From the NCBI GenBank assembly GCA_942491465.1, contig CALOBA010000049.1:62001-126000 (forward strand): DNA of 64,000 nucleotides, in the 5' to 3' direction. Shown piece by piece: positions 30,882 to 41,300 of the stretch; positions within the stretch are counted from its first letter, which is position 1, and each line of letters starts with the position of its first letter. Position numbers and translations under genes: made by a program. This stretch comes from CALOBA01 sp942491465 (lineage in GTDB: Bacteria; Pseudomonadota; Gammaproteobacteria; Chromatiales; Chromatiaceae). The notes beneath the pieces are model-generated. The model made no database searches. It was not told the origin of the DNA and saw nothing but the letters and a program-made list of their open reading frames with translations.

Positions 30882-31541
30882 TCAGCCATCGGCTTGGGCC
30901 AGCAGCCAGGCCGGCAGCTCGTCGATTCGATCGATGCAGTCCAGCGGGTCGTGCGCCCGCAGTCGCTCCGGGCGGTGCACGCCGTAGCTCACGGCCAGGG
31001 CCGGCACATCGGCGTTGCGGGCCATCTCCATGTCGTATTCGGTGTCGCCCACCATCAGCGCGTCGCCGGGCCGCACCCCGAGCTCGTCCAGGAGCTCATG
31101 CAGCATCTGCGGATGGGGCTTGGACTGGGTCTGCTCGGCGCAGCGCAGGGCATGGAAATAGGCACGCAGCCCCGAGTCGTCGAGGGCCTGCTCCAGCCCG
31201 GCGCGGCTCTTGCCGGTGGCGACGGCGAGCAGCAGCTCGCGGCGGTGCAGCTCGGCGACGGTCTCGCGGGCGCCGTCGAACAGCGGGCTTGCGCTCGGGT
31301 CGGCACGCAGGAAGTGGTAGCGGTAGCGACGGATCAGCTCGGCGCGCAGGTCGGCGTCGGCGTCGGGATGCAGCCGCCGCAGCGCCTGGTCCAGCCCCAG
31401 CCCGATCACGTCCCGGGCCTCCTCCGGCGGCGGCACAGGCTGGTCCAGCTCAGCGAAGGCGCGGCGCATGCAGCCGACGATGCGCGCCTCGGAGTCCATC
31501 AGGGTGCCGTCCCAGTCAAAGACGATCAGCTCGAATTGCAT
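30882..31541 (-). CDS. HAD family hydrolase (phosphoglycolate phosphatase-like)
   Basis: The 219-aa protein has all HAD motifs: FDWDGTLMDSEARI (Asp nucleophile, residues 8-21), a helical cap, LLAVATGKSRAGLE (motif II/III region) and MVGDTEYDMEMARNADVPAL (motif IV). It belongs to the Gph/YqaB-like subgroup that dephosphorylates small phosphates; the exact substrate is unknown. The ATG directly abuts the rluC stop codon, an arrangement (rluC then HAD gene) common in gammaproteobacteria. sppA follows 87 bp downstream. Confidence 0.9.
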   Translation of the reverse strand: MQFELIVFDWDGTLMDSEARIVGCMRRAFAELDQPVPPPEEARDVIGLGLDQALRRLHPDADADLRAELIRRYRYHFLRADPSASPLFDGARETVAELHRRELLLAVATGKSRAGLEQALDDSGLRAYFHALRCAEQTQSKPHPQMLHELLDELGVRPGDALMVGDTEYDMEMARNADVPALAVSYGVHRPERLRAHDPLDCIDRIDELPAWLLAQADG

Positions 31542-32546
31542 CTAGTTACTCCAGGTTGATGATTGCTGCTCGAGCGTATCGAGCACGGCCCGCAGCGCCT
31601 CCGGCAACGGCGCCTCGACCACCATGGGTTCGGCATCGGCTCGCGGGCGCAGGCGCAGGCTGGCGGCGTGCAGGAACAGCCGCCGCAGGCCGAGCGCGGA
31701 CAGGCGCCGATTGGTCTCGGTATCGCCATACTTGTCGTCGCCGACCACCGGCGCGCCCAGGTGGGCGGCGTGGACGCGGATCTGATGGGTGCGACCGGTC
31801 ATCAGCGTGACGTCGACCAGGGTCAGATCGCCGTAGCTGCGCCGGCGCCGGAACAGGGTCTCGGCGGGCTTGCCGGCAGCGGGATCGACCCGCACGATGC
31901 GCTCGCCGCCGCGGGACTGGCCCTTCAGCAACGGCGCGCGGCAGCGCACCTTGGGCTCGGCCAGCGGCCCGCCCAGCAGGGCCGTGTAGCGTTTCTCCAT
32001 GTCGCCGTCGCGCAGCTGGGCATGCAGGGCGCGCAGGGCGCTGCGGCGCTTGCTGATCATCAGACAGCCGGAGGTGTCGCGGTCGAGCCGATGGGCGAGC
32101 TCCAACTCGGCGCCCGGGCGCATGGCCCGCAGGGCCTCGATCAGACCCAGCCGCAGCCCGCTGCCGCCGTGGACGGCGAGTCCGGCGGGTTTGTCGATGA
32201 CCAACAGATGGCTGTCTTCGAACAGGATGGCGGCATCCAGCTGCTCGGCCAATTGCCGCGACGGGGCGGCGGGCGCCGCGGCCTCCGGGCGGCGCAGCGG
32301 CGGGATGCGCACCTGATCGCCCGGCGCGAGCCGATGTCCCGGCCGGACGCGCCCCTTGTTCACGCGCACCTCCCCCGAGCGCAGGATGCGGTAGACCAGG
32401 CTGCGTGGCACACCCTTGAGGGTCGCCAGCAGAAAATTGTCGACCCGTTGGCCCGCCGCGCCATCGGGCACGCGAACCAGCTCGGCGCGCAGTCCCGTCG
32501 GTTGCGGGTCCTGTGGACGGGCCGACCTGTGTTGATTTGTGTTCAA
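31542..32546 (-). CDS. rluC: 23S rRNA pseudouridine synthase RluC
   Basis: RluC makes pseudouridines at 955, 2504 and 2580 (E. coli numbers) of 23S rRNA. The 334-aa protein has an N-terminal S4 RNA-binding domain (RVDNFLLATLKGVPRSLVYRI; VRVNKGR) and the RluA-type catalytic domain with ELAHRLDRDTSGCLM (catalytic Asp) and LMTGRTHQIRVHAAHLGAP. No ATG fits. The TTG at 32544-32546 (MNTNQHRSARPQ) has GGGA about 8 nt upstream and is my choice. The frame stays open a further 1 kb but that part is antisense to the rne leader and gene. It is divergent from rne, as in many gammaproteobacteria. Confidence 0.93.
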   Translation of the reverse strand: MNTNQHRSARPQDPQPTGLRAELVRVPDGAAGQRVDNFLLATLKGVPRSLVYRILRSGEVRVNKGRVRPGHRLAPGDQVRIPPLRRPEAAAPAAPSRQLAEQLDAAILFEDSHLLVIDKPAGLAVHGGSGLRLGLIEALRAMRPGAELELAHRLDRDTSGCLMISKRRSALRALHAQLRDGDMEKRYTALLGGPLAEPKVRCRAPLLKGQSRGGERIVRVDPAAGKPAETLFRRRRSYGDLTLVDVTLMTGRTHQIRVHAAHLGAPVVGDDKYGDTETNRRLSALGLRRLFLHAASLRLRPRADAEPMVVEAPLPEALRAVLDTLEQQSSTWSN

Positions 32547-32924
32547 TTGCTGGTCCCGGAAATCACTGCTATTCTTAGTCGCTTGCACCGATTTGGGGAG
32601 ACTTTCTCTCCAGACAGGATGCGTCGACTTCCCCCATGTCAGATTTTCCGGCCCTCGGAGTGTACTCCGAAGGCCACTGCAGGTGCCCGCCCACGTAACG
32701 GCGTGGCACGCCATTTGGAACACCAGCGCGTACCCGTTCGCAGGCCACGTCGACACCGCAAGACGCCGCATCAGCCTAAGGTTGGATGCGCCGGCGGCAA
32801 GCGAGCAGCGAACGGGCGTGGCGGCGGAGACAGCCGCCAGGGTACACCGATCGTGCCGACCGAAGGCGATGTCGCCGTCGGCCGATTTGCGTGCCTCGCG
32901 CAGAGGCGAGAGACAACATAACCG
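32547..32924 (+). promoter_or_regulatory. rluC-rne divergent region and long rne leader
   Basis: This 378-bp gap separates the two divergent starts. In E. coli the rne mRNA has a ~360-nt leader through which RNase E controls its own mRNA decay; a leader of similar length would fit here. Visible hairpins include TCGGAGTGTACTCCGA (32655-32670) and GGCGGC-N7-GCCGCC near 32822-32840. The rne start has only a weak GAG upstream. Promoter boxes could not be fixed. Confidence 0.5.
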
Positions 32925-35900
32925 ATGAAACGAATGCTGATCAACGCGACGCAGCCCGAGGAGTTGCGCGTCGCGATCGTCGACGGCCAGAGCCTGTTCA
33001 ACCTCGACATCGAGGCCCCGGGGCGGGAGCAGAAGAAGGCCAACGTCTATAAAGGGACCATCACCCGCGTCGAGCCGAGCCTGGAGGCGGCCTTTGTCGA
33101 CTACGGCTCCGAGCGTCACGGCTTCCTGCCGCTGAAGGAGATCTCCCGCGGCTACTTCAGCCAACCGCTGAAGCCGGGCAGCCGCGCCAACATCCGCGAA
33201 CTGATCCGCGAAGGTCAGCAGGTGATGGTGCAGATCGACAAGGAGGAGCGCGGCAACAAGGGCGCGGCCTTGACCACCTTCGTATCCCTGGCCGGTCGCT
33301 ATCTGGTGCTGATGCCGAACAACCCCCGTGCCGGCGGTGTCTCGCGGCGCATCGAGGGCAGCGACCGCTCCGAGTTGCGCGAGGTGCTGAGCAAGCTCGA
33401 GTATCCGCCGGATATGGGCCTGATCGTGCGCACCGCCGGCGTCGGCAAGAACACCGAAGAGCTGCAGTGGGATCTCAACTACCTGCTGGACCTGTGGGAG
33501 GCCATCAGGCAGTCCGGCGAGACCCGCAAGGCGCCGTTCCTGATCCATCAGGAGAGCGACGTCATCATCCGCTCGATCCGCGACCATCTACGCGCCGACA
33601 TCGGTGAGATCGTCGTCGACGACAAGAAGGTGTTCGCCAAGGCGGAGACCTTCATGCGTCAGGTCATGCCGCACAACATCAAGAAGCTGCGGCAGTACCA
33701 GGATGAGGTGCCGCTGTTCACCCGCTACCAGATCGAGAGCCAGATCGAGTCGGCCTTCCAGCGCGAGGTGCGACTGCCCTCCGGCGGCTCGCTGGTCATC
33801 GACCACACCGAGGCCCTGACCTCCGTCGACATCAACTCGGCCCGCGCCACCAAGGGTGCCGACATCGAAGAGACGGCGCTGAACACCAACCTGGAGGCGG
33901 CGGACGAGGTCGCCCGCCAGCTGCGGCTGCGCGACCTCGGCGGGCTGTTCGTGATCGACTTCATCGACATGACGCCGGCGAAGAATCAGCGCGAGGTCGA
34001 GAACCGACTGCGCGACGCGCTGAAGCAGGACCGCGCCAGGGTCCAGGTCGCGCGCATCTCCCGCTTCGGTCTGCTGGAGATGTCGCGCCAGCGGCTGCGC
34101 CCGTCCCTCGGCGAGTCCAGTCAGCAGGTCTGCCCGCGCTGCCTCGGCCAGGGCACGATCCGCGGCGTCGAGTCCCTCGCCCTCTCGGTGCTGCGCATCA
34201 TCGAGGAGGAGGCCATCAAGGACAGCACCGCGCGCATCCTCGCCCGGCTGCCGGTGGAGGTCGCCACCTTCCTGCTCAACGAGAAGCGCCGCGGCATCAT
34301 GGCCATCGAGCACCGCCAGCGCGTCCAGGTGCTGCTGCTGCCGGACCGCGACCTGGAGACCCCGCACTACGAGATCGAGCGGGTCCGGGTGCAAGACACC
34401 GAGCGCATGGCCAACACCGACGCAAGCTACCGCTTGAGCGCGCGCCCCAGTGCCGGCGATGCGCCCCAGGCCCGCAATACGGCCCCGCCCCGCAGCGAAG
34501 AACCCGCCGTGAAGCTGGTGACGCCGTCCTCGCCGGTGCCGCAGCGCAGCGAACCGGACCGAGCCCCCACGACCAGGAAACCCGCGCCGCGGACGGAAGC
34601 CGCACCGCAGCGCCAGGCGCGCGGTCCGATGCGGCACGAAGAGCAGAACAGCCAGCATCCCGAAGGCATGCTCAAGCGGCTGTGGACGACGCTGTTTGCT
34701 CCGCCACCGCTGACGCAGGACAACGCCCCAACCGGCGCGCCGCAAGGGACTCCCCCGGAGCGTCCCCGAACCGACGGTGAGGCGCGCCGCGGCCCGCGAC
34801 AAACTGGCCGCCAGGGCGGCTCGGGCCGGGACGATCGTCAGCGCCGCAACCGCCGTGACGCCAAGCCCGAAGCGCCGAGAGATGGGAAGGTCGGCGACCA
34901 ACAGGACGCCAATGAGTCCGCCGCCGAGTCCCGCCAGGGCAACTCCCGGCGCGGATCACGGGGGCGCGGACGCCGCAACGATCGCCCATCCGATCAGCCC
35001 CGCACCACGGGTCCGGAACAGACCGGGGAAGCGTCCGCGACCGGCGATGATGTCAAGGTCGCACCCGCGCAAGGGCGGCCCCCGACCAATAATGACACCG
35101 CCGCCCGCCGGGAGGAGACCCCCGGCGACACCGCGACGCAGGCCGATGGCGACCTGAGCACCAGGCCCGACGAGGCCGCCGGCGCAGAGACGGACGACAA
35201 CAACCGCCCGCGGCGCAGACGCCGGGGTGGTCGCGGTCGCCGCAAGAGCGCCGTAGGTCGTCCCGAGGGCGCCGCCCAGACCCATGGCGACGACGAGCCC
35301 AAGGCCGATGACCAGCCGGCGCGCAAGGACCCCACCGCAGCACCTGCCCCCGAGGGACCGACCGCCACCGCCGAGGCCGACGGCAATCGCCGCCGCACCC
35401 GTCGTGGCCCCGGTCCGCGCGAGCAAGGCCAGCCGTCAGCGGACGCCGACAACCGCGGCGCCCCTGCCGGTGCGGCTCCGGCGCCAAAGGAAGCGCCGCG
35501 CAGCGACGCGAAGGACACTGCACCCGAGGTGGTCGCGACCGAGCCCAAGCCCACGCCCAAGCCGGACACCGCGACCAAGGCGCCGAGCGAGCCACCGCTC
35601 GCCGTTTCCGCCCCCAAGGACACGGATAAGCCGGTGAAGACCGCCCCGGCGGCTGGTCCGGCGCCCGTTGCTGAAAAAGCACCGACTCCGCCGGCGCCGA
35701 CGCCATCGGTGTCGCCTACGACGCCCCCCGCGGCACCGACCACCGCGGCAGGCCCGGGCTCCCCGTTGCCGCCGCGAGAACCGTCGCCGAAAGCGGCGAG
35801 CCCGAAGCAGCCATCGGCTGCCCCCCCGGGCGACAGTCCATCCGCACCCACAAAGCCGCCATCCCCGGCAGCAGCGCCCCGCGACCAGGCCGCACCCGTC

Positions 35901-36176
35901 GCACGCACGGCTCCCCAAGGCCCGGACAAGCCCGGCCTAGGCGCCGTGCCGACCAGCGCGCCCGCGCCCGCACTCGACAAGACGTCTGCGGTCAAGCCCG
36001 AGCCGCCGGCAAAGGCTGCCCCGGCGACCGGGCCAACGCCATCGGCCCCGCCGCCGTCACCGCCTAAGGCCGAGGGCCCCCAAAAATCGACATCCGGCGA
36101 TGCGCCGACGACCGCCCGCACGCCATCCACGGCGGCAACCGGCCCCTCGGTCGAGGCAAGCTCAGGCCAAGACTGA
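32925..36176 (+). CDS. rne: ribonuclease E
   Basis: RNase E is the membrane-associated endonuclease that starts mRNA decay and processes rRNA and tRNA. The 1083-aa protein has the S1 domain (~35-120, NVYKGTITRVEPSLEAAFVDYG), 5'-sensor and RNase H-like parts, the DNase I-like domain with catalytic Asp in TSVDINSARAT and VIDFIDM, and the Zn-link CPRCLGQGT (near 400). After about residue 520 it becomes a long disordered tail rich in Pro/Ala/Lys/Arg, with Arg-rich patches (RRRRGGRGRRKSA) that may bind RNA. The tail ends in an extended Pro/Ala-rich stretch. Copy 3 of the hairpin repeat begins 4 bp after the stop. Confidence 0.97.
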   Translation: MKRMLINATQPEELRVAIVDGQSLFNLDIEAPGREQKKANVYKGTITRVEPSLEAAFVDYGSERHGFLPLKEISRGYFSQPLKPGSRANIRELIREGQQVMVQIDKEERGNKGAALTTFVSLAGRYLVLMPNNPRAGGVSRRIEGSDRSELREVLSKLEYPPDMGLIVRTAGVGKNTEELQWDLNYLLDLWEAIRQSGETRKAPFLIHQESDVIIRSIRDHLRADIGEIVVDDKKVFAKAETFMRQVMPHNIKKLRQYQDEVPLFTRYQIESQIESAFQREVRLPSGGSLVIDHTEALTSVDINSARATKGADIEETALNTNLEAADEVARQLRLRDLGGLFVIDFIDMTPAKNQREVENRLRDALKQDRARVQVARISRFGLLEMSRQRLRPSLGESSQQVCPRCLGQGTIRGVESLALSVLRIIEEEAIKDSTARILARLPVEVATFLLNEKRRGIMAIEHRQRVQVLLLPDRDLETPHYEIERVRVQDTERMANTDASYRLSARPSAGDAPQARNTAPPRSEEPAVKLVTPSSPVPQRSEPDRAPTTRKPAPRTEAAPQRQARGPMRHEEQNSQHPEGMLKRLWTTLFAPPPLTQDNAPTGAPQGTPPERPRTDGEARRGPRQTGRQGGSGRDDRQRRNRRDAKPEAPRDGKVGDQQDANESAAESRQGNSRRGSRGRGRRNDRPSDQPRTTGPEQTGEASATGDDVKVAPAQGRPPTNNDTAARREETPGDTATQADGDLSTRPDEAAGAETDDNNRPRRRRRGGRGRRKSAVGRPEGAAQTHGDDEPKADDQPARKDPTAAPAPEGPTATAEADGNRRRTRRGPGPREQGQPSADADNRGAPAGAAPAPKEAPRSDAKDTAPEVVATEPKPTPKPDTATKAPSEPPLAVSAPKDTDKPVKTAPAAGPAPVAEKAPTPPAPTPSVSPTTPPAAPTTAAGPGSPLPPREPSPKAASPKQPSAAPPGDSPSAPTKPPSPAAAPRDQAAPVARTAPQGPDKPGLGAVPTSAPAPALDKTSAVKPEPPAKAAPATGPTPSAPPPSPPKAEGPQKSTSGDAPTTARTPSTAATGPSVEASSGQD

Positions 36177-36180
36177 CGCA

Positions 36181-36283
36181 TAGTCAAGGTTCAGAAACAA
36201 GTGGTGCAGACGCAACGACGAAACGGCCAATACAAAGGCTCAGGGAGCGGGCGTCTGCACCACTTGTTTTTGAATCGATCCAT
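36181..36283 (+). repeat. 105-bp hairpin repeat, copy 3
   Basis: Nearly identical to copy 1 and in the same orientation relative to the upstream gene. It starts 4 bp after the rne stop, between convergent genes (rne and the 641-aa membrane protein), so its hairpin would be part of the rne mRNA 3' end. Confidence 0.9.
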
Positions 36284-36432
36284 AGAGACCGCTGCGGTGT
36301 TTGCATCCACGGAGAGCCAAGAGCATGGGCCGCCGCGCCGACGACCGGCACCGACCTCTCTGTGGCTCCGTGGCTCTGTGTGAGATTTGTCAACGGCAAC
36401 TTGGGCCCCGCAACGAAAGCTGGAACGAGGTG

Positions 36433-38358
36433 CTAGCCTCGAGGCCGCTCCAGAGCCAACAGGGCACAGCCTTGGATGGCCCGGGTCGCGAAGGGGAAGC
36501 GGCGGTTGAGCCACCAGTCTTCGATCTCGATGGTCTCCGGGGCCGTCGGCGGCAGGCCGGCGACGAGGTTGCCGATCCAGGCCTCGCCGCTGTCGCCGTG
36601 AACGAGGGCGTCGATGAGGCCGGGGGCGGCGGGCGCGGGCTGGGCCGTCGGGGTGTCCGCGGGGTACAACTGGGCGTAGTCCTGCTGCTGCTGGCGGAAT
36701 AGGCGGTCCAGGGCGTCGAGGTCTGCGCGGCCTTGGCGCAGGCCATGCTCCAGGCGCAGCAGGTGGTCCTGGATGAGGTCGAGGCGGCGCATGGCGAGCC
36801 CGAGGCCGGTGAGGGCGAAGGTCTGGCCGAGGACTTCGGCGTGGCGATGCCAGAGCCGGCGGGCCTGCTGCTGCACCCGGGCCATGGCGACGGCGAGCCG
36901 GCGTCTGCGCCGCAGGGCGAAGAACAGGGCCAGGCCGGCGAGGACGGCGCCGGGCAGCAGCAGCCAGCCGAGGTCCGCGAGCCAGCGCTCGGGGCTGGCC
37001 AGATAGGGGCCGAGGCCGGCGTCGATCCAGCCGGGGAGCCGGGCGGATAGGATCGGGACCAGCAACACCGCGGTCCCGATGAGCCAGGCGAGGATCAGGG
37101 CGCGCAGCCGCATCAGGCCATCGGCGGCGGTCTTGGCCTCGGTGACCGCGGTATCGAAACCGTCGTCTTCGTCGAAGCGGTGCCGTTCGTACTGGCCGCA
37201 GCGGCGGTGGGCGCGGCTGCGCAGGTCGCGCTCCATGTCGACGATCAGGGCTTGGCCCTGCTGTAAGGTGGCGTCTCGGGCCGCGCGGAGCTGGTCGCGG
37301 CGGTAGTCGAGCCAGTCTTGGCCGTCGCTGCCGAAGCCGACGGCCGCGGCGGTCAGCGCCTGGAGACTGTGCCGGAGACGCTCGTCGGCGGCGGTGGCCG
37401 CCTGCTGACGCCCCAGGTGGTCGTGCTCCAGGGCGGCGAAGCGCTCGCTCAGATGGTTGTCCAGGCGCTCCAGAAGACCGACGCGCAGCGCATCGAGCCG
37501 GTCGGCGAGGCGACGCTGGAAGAACAGGGGCAGCGCCGGGCGCAGCGGCTGTATCGCCGCCGCCGGGGGCTCCAGCGCCGGGCCGCCGGGCCGGTCGCGC
37601 AGCTGCGCGACCTGGTCCAGCGCCTGCTCCAGCAGCGCACGGGGATCGGCGCCCGTGGGTCTGGCGACCAGGGCTCGGCCGAGGGACGCGACCTCGGCGC
37701 GCAGCCGCGGCAATAGGCCGCGCCATTGACTGCCGAAACGGTCCTGGATGCGGCGACGCTGGGCCGGCTCCAGCCGGCAGTCGGCGACGCGGGCGCTGTC
37801 GGCGCCGGCCTGGCTCGGCTGCAGGTGGAGCTCCAGCAGCAGGCGCAGGGCGACGATGGCGCCGTGGGGGTCGCGGCGCGGGTCAAGGGTCAGCCGGCGC
37901 AGTCGCACCGGCCCGGGCACCTGCGCGGCGATGGGCTCCATGGGGGCGGCGGCGGGCAGGGTGATGAGCACGCGGCTGTCGGTGTGCTGGTCCAGGCGCT
38001 TGATGATCGCCCGGGCCAACGTCGGCGGGGCGTGGGGCTCGGGGTCCGCACCAACGTGCCCGCCGCTATCGCCATCCTCGGCGAGCGCCGCGGGCAGGTG
38101 CAGCGCAACCAGCAGCGGCAGGCCGCCGGCGCGCTGCGACAGCAGCTCGTCGACGTCGGCAATGAGGTGCTCGGCGGCGACGGTCCTGGGCCAGTCGGAC
38201 CAGGGCGCCCGCGAGCGCGCCGCCGAGGCGCTGCCCGGCGGCGCCAGGTCCCAGATCCGGCAGTCGTCGCGCACGGCCAAGTCCAGGCAATGGTCCTGGA
38301 CCATCCGCGCGAGCTGCCAGCTCGGGTCGAGGTTGATCCACAGCAGACGGGTGTGCAT
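36433..38358 (-). CDS. membrane protein encoded with the tubulin-like GTPase
   Basis: The 641-aa protein has no signal peptide. It contains two closely spaced membrane helices in the C-terminal half (LILAWLIGTAVLLVPILSA near 425-443 and WLLLPGAVLAGLALFFAL near 465-482), so long N- and C-terminal parts should both face the cytoplasm. Flanking regions are Leu/Arg/Gln-rich with coiled-coil character (RARDATLQQGQALIVDMERD). The stop of the tubulin-like gene is 10 bp upstream, so the two form an operon. I do not recognise a family. By position it is the likely membrane anchor or partner of the tubulin-like protein. Confidence 0.75.
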   Translation of the reverse strand: MHTRLLWINLDPSWQLARMVQDHCLDLAVRDDCRIWDLAPPGSASAARSRAPWSDWPRTVAAEHLIADVDELLSQRAGGLPLLVALHLPAALAEDGDSGGHVGADPEPHAPPTLARAIIKRLDQHTDSRVLITLPAAAPMEPIAAQVPGPVRLRRLTLDPRRDPHGAIVALRLLLELHLQPSQAGADSARVADCRLEPAQRRRIQDRFGSQWRGLLPRLRAEVASLGRALVARPTGADPRALLEQALDQVAQLRDRPGGPALEPPAAAIQPLRPALPLFFQRRLADRLDALRVGLLERLDNHLSERFAALEHDHLGRQQAATAADERLRHSLQALTAAAVGFGSDGQDWLDYRRDQLRAARDATLQQGQALIVDMERDLRSRAHRRCGQYERHRFDEDDGFDTAVTEAKTAADGLMRLRALILAWLIGTAVLLVPILSARLPGWIDAGLGPYLASPERWLADLGWLLLPGAVLAGLALFFALRRRRRLAVAMARVQQQARRLWHRHAEVLGQTFALTGLGLAMRRLDLIQDHLLRLEHGLRQGRADLDALDRLFRQQQQDYAQLYPADTPTAQPAPAAPGLIDALVHGDSGEAWIGNLVAGLPPTAPETIEIEDWWLNRRFPFATRAIQGCALLALERPRG

Positions 38359-38368
38359 GGCGAGCGGG

Positions 38369-41300
38369 CTAGGCGGCGCCGAGCCGGGCGCGCAGCTTGT
38401 TGCGGGCCAGGCGGCCGGCCCGGTCGAGGGTGTCGGGCTCCAGCACGTCGGTCAGCTCGGCGACGGCGGCGGTGACCAGGGCCTCGGCGTCCTCCTGCAG
38501 GCGGACCTGGCGCGAGAGGGTGCCCAGGGTACGATGGTGCCGCGCGCCAACGACGCTGAGGTGTTCCAACAGCCGGTCGATGGCGTCGCTGGCGAGCCCA
38601 TCGACCTCCTCGGCACGGGTGCGATCGGCCATGATCCGGCACAGCCGGGCCAGGGTCGCGGCCCGGGTCAGGCCGGCGTAGAGCTGATCGTGCGGGGCAG
38701 CGTCGGCGAGGATGGCGTGCGGTTGGGCCAGCAGCACCCGGATTCTGCGGGGCTCGGCGCGCAGGCGCTCCAGCAGGGCCAGATCGTCGTGGTCGTCGGC
38801 GATGACGGTCTCGTAGTCCGGTTGGCCAAGCCGAGCCGGGTCGCGCAGTAGCGTCACCGAGCGACCCTCGCGCTCGGCCAGCGGCAGCAGGTCCAGGGCA
38901 ATGCCGAGCACATAGGCATCGAGCAGGTCGCGCTCGTGGGCGGCGTCCAGCTCCGGGTGCAGCTCGGGCAGGCCGCCGGGGCGATGCCAGTGCTTGTCCA
39001 GATGGGGCGTGAAGGTCGGCGGCGGCGTCTGCGGCGCACGCGCCTCATGGTCGAGGAGGCGATCGACCATGGCCCGGTAGGCGCCGTGATAGCTGCCGGC
39101 CTGGGGCGCCGAGACGTTGGTGTGCCCCAGGGCGCCGGTGGCGAGCTTGCGCAGATCGGCGAAGCGCAGGTTGACCACCGTGGAGATGCACAGCAGCGTG
39201 TGCGCCGGGAATTCCGGCTCCACCACCGGGGTCTCGCCCATGTCGCTGGTGAACAGCCGGTCGAAGTCCGCCGGGTTACCGAAGCGCTCGCGGTTGACGC
39301 TGCCGATGGCCCAGAAGCGGTAGAGCTGGCCGGCATCGGGGCTGGTCAGGGCCAGGTAGGGCGCGGACTGGCGGCCCACCAGGTCGACCACTTCCGCCAG
39401 ATAGTCGTCGGGCGCGCGCCCGCGCAGGATCGCCTCGCGACGAATGGCCTCGATCACCGGCAGGCGATAGAGGTCGCCCTGCTCCTGGATGATGCGCTCG
39501 CGACACCAGCCCTTGAGCATGCGCTCACGAAACAGTGCACTGCCCGAGAACGGCGCGAGCACCTGCCAGCGGTTCGCCTGGCCCTCGTCGCGGAAGCGCG
39601 TGATCAGGGCCTTGGTGAGCGCGGCGTTGACCGCGTCGCCACCGGTGGCCAGGCCCTGGAGCCGGGCCGCCAGATCGTCCCACAAGGCATTCTTGGCCGG
39701 GGCATCGGCGAGCACGTAGCGGCTGCCGTCGCTGCTGCCGCCGTGCTCGGCCTCCATGCGGTTGCGCTCCAGCGCGAGCTGGTCGCGCAGCGCGGCCAGG
39801 TCCTCGAAGAAGCGGGTGATGACGTCGAGCAGGCGCGCGACATGCTGGTCGAGCAGGGCGTAGACCTGGCGCAGCAGGCCCTCGCGACCCAGGGCCTGGT
39901 TCAGCGCGCGGGTGCGGTTGTAGTGCTCGCGGTAGTCGAGCTGGAAGCGCTTGAAGCGGCGGTCGGCCCAGTCCGGCCAGACCGACTGCGCCAGCACCGC
40001 GGCCACGTCGGTGGCGGTCTCGATGACGCCGGTCTCCGGGTTGTCGAAGGCCTCGTGCAGGTTGCGCTCGATGGTCTTGCGCTTGCGCTCGTCGCCGAGG
40101 CCGGCAAGCCGCTCGCGGATCAGCCCGCGCAGCTTGTAGAGGAAGTAGCGGACCTGCACCAGGTGCGGACCGCCGTGGACGATGTGGCGCTCCAGATGGT
40201 GCTCGCGCCACTCGCCGGCGCCGAGCAGACCGGCGCCGACGACGCTGGTGTGGAACAGCTCCGCGGCGATGGCCGACAGGGCCTGCTCCACGGCCTCGAA
40301 GTCGGTGCGCAGCTGACGCTCGTAGAGGCCGACATCCTGGGGCAGGGCGTCCTTATCGGTCAGGCTGTCCGCACCGAGGTCTTCGCGGCCCTTGGCCTGA
40401 CGCAGCGCCGGCGCGCTGTCCCAGAAGGCCTCGGTCAGGTGCCGCTCCAGGGCATCGAGGAACAGCCGGTATTGCGGCCGGACGCTGACGTTGCCGCGCG
40501 GGTCCTCCTCCTCGCGATAGACGCCCTGCTGGATGCGGCGGAAGAAGGCCACCCGCTCGGCACCGGCGAGCTGCTCCAGGTTGCGGATGTAGGAGGCGCC
40601 GACGTCCGGCGGCTCCAGGCTGGTCTCGCCGCTGTTGACGCGGGCATGGTAGCGCTCCAGCTCCTGACGGTAGGCCTGGTCGAGCCGCAGCCAGTCGTCG
40701 TCGAGCAGCGACATGCCGAAGCGCAGGGCCAGATAGTCGAGGATGCGCGCCTGCGGGTAGACCGCCGCGGACAGGCCGATGCCGGCCAGGCTGTTGTCGG
40801 TCTGATCGGCGGCGGCGGCGAGGCGGGCGCGCACGTCGTTGACGGTCTGCGAGTCGTAGCGACCGCCGATGGGCGTAAACATCAGCGTGTAGGCGGCGCG
40901 GGCGGCGAGTTCGCGATAGGCGTTGAAGTTGTTGCCCAGGTTGCCGCCGCGCTGGCCCTCGTAGTCCATCAGCACCAGGCTCTCGAACGGCGGTGCATCC
41001 GGGCGCAGCTGCGCGCCGCGGACGTACTCCAGCGCCACGTCGCGGGCGCTGCGATCGCGGCAGAACAGCGTCACCGCATGCAGCTCCTTGAGCGCGGCAT
41101 AGCCGTTGGCACGCACGCCGGCGACCTGATCGGCGGGCAGCCGTGCGGCCTGGACGACGATATCGGGCAGCAGGAACAGACCGCGGACCTGGGCCGTGAT
41201 GCCGAGCGCGCGCAGCCGATCCGCCAGCACCAGCGCGGTCTGCATGAACATCCCGGAGCCGGTGCCGCCGGCCAGGGAGCCCACCACCAGCACGTTGACG

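Noticed and set aside
32547..33587. Upstream extension of the rluC frame to 681 codons
   Set aside because: The extension is antisense to the rne leader and S1 domain and adds nothing resembling RluC.
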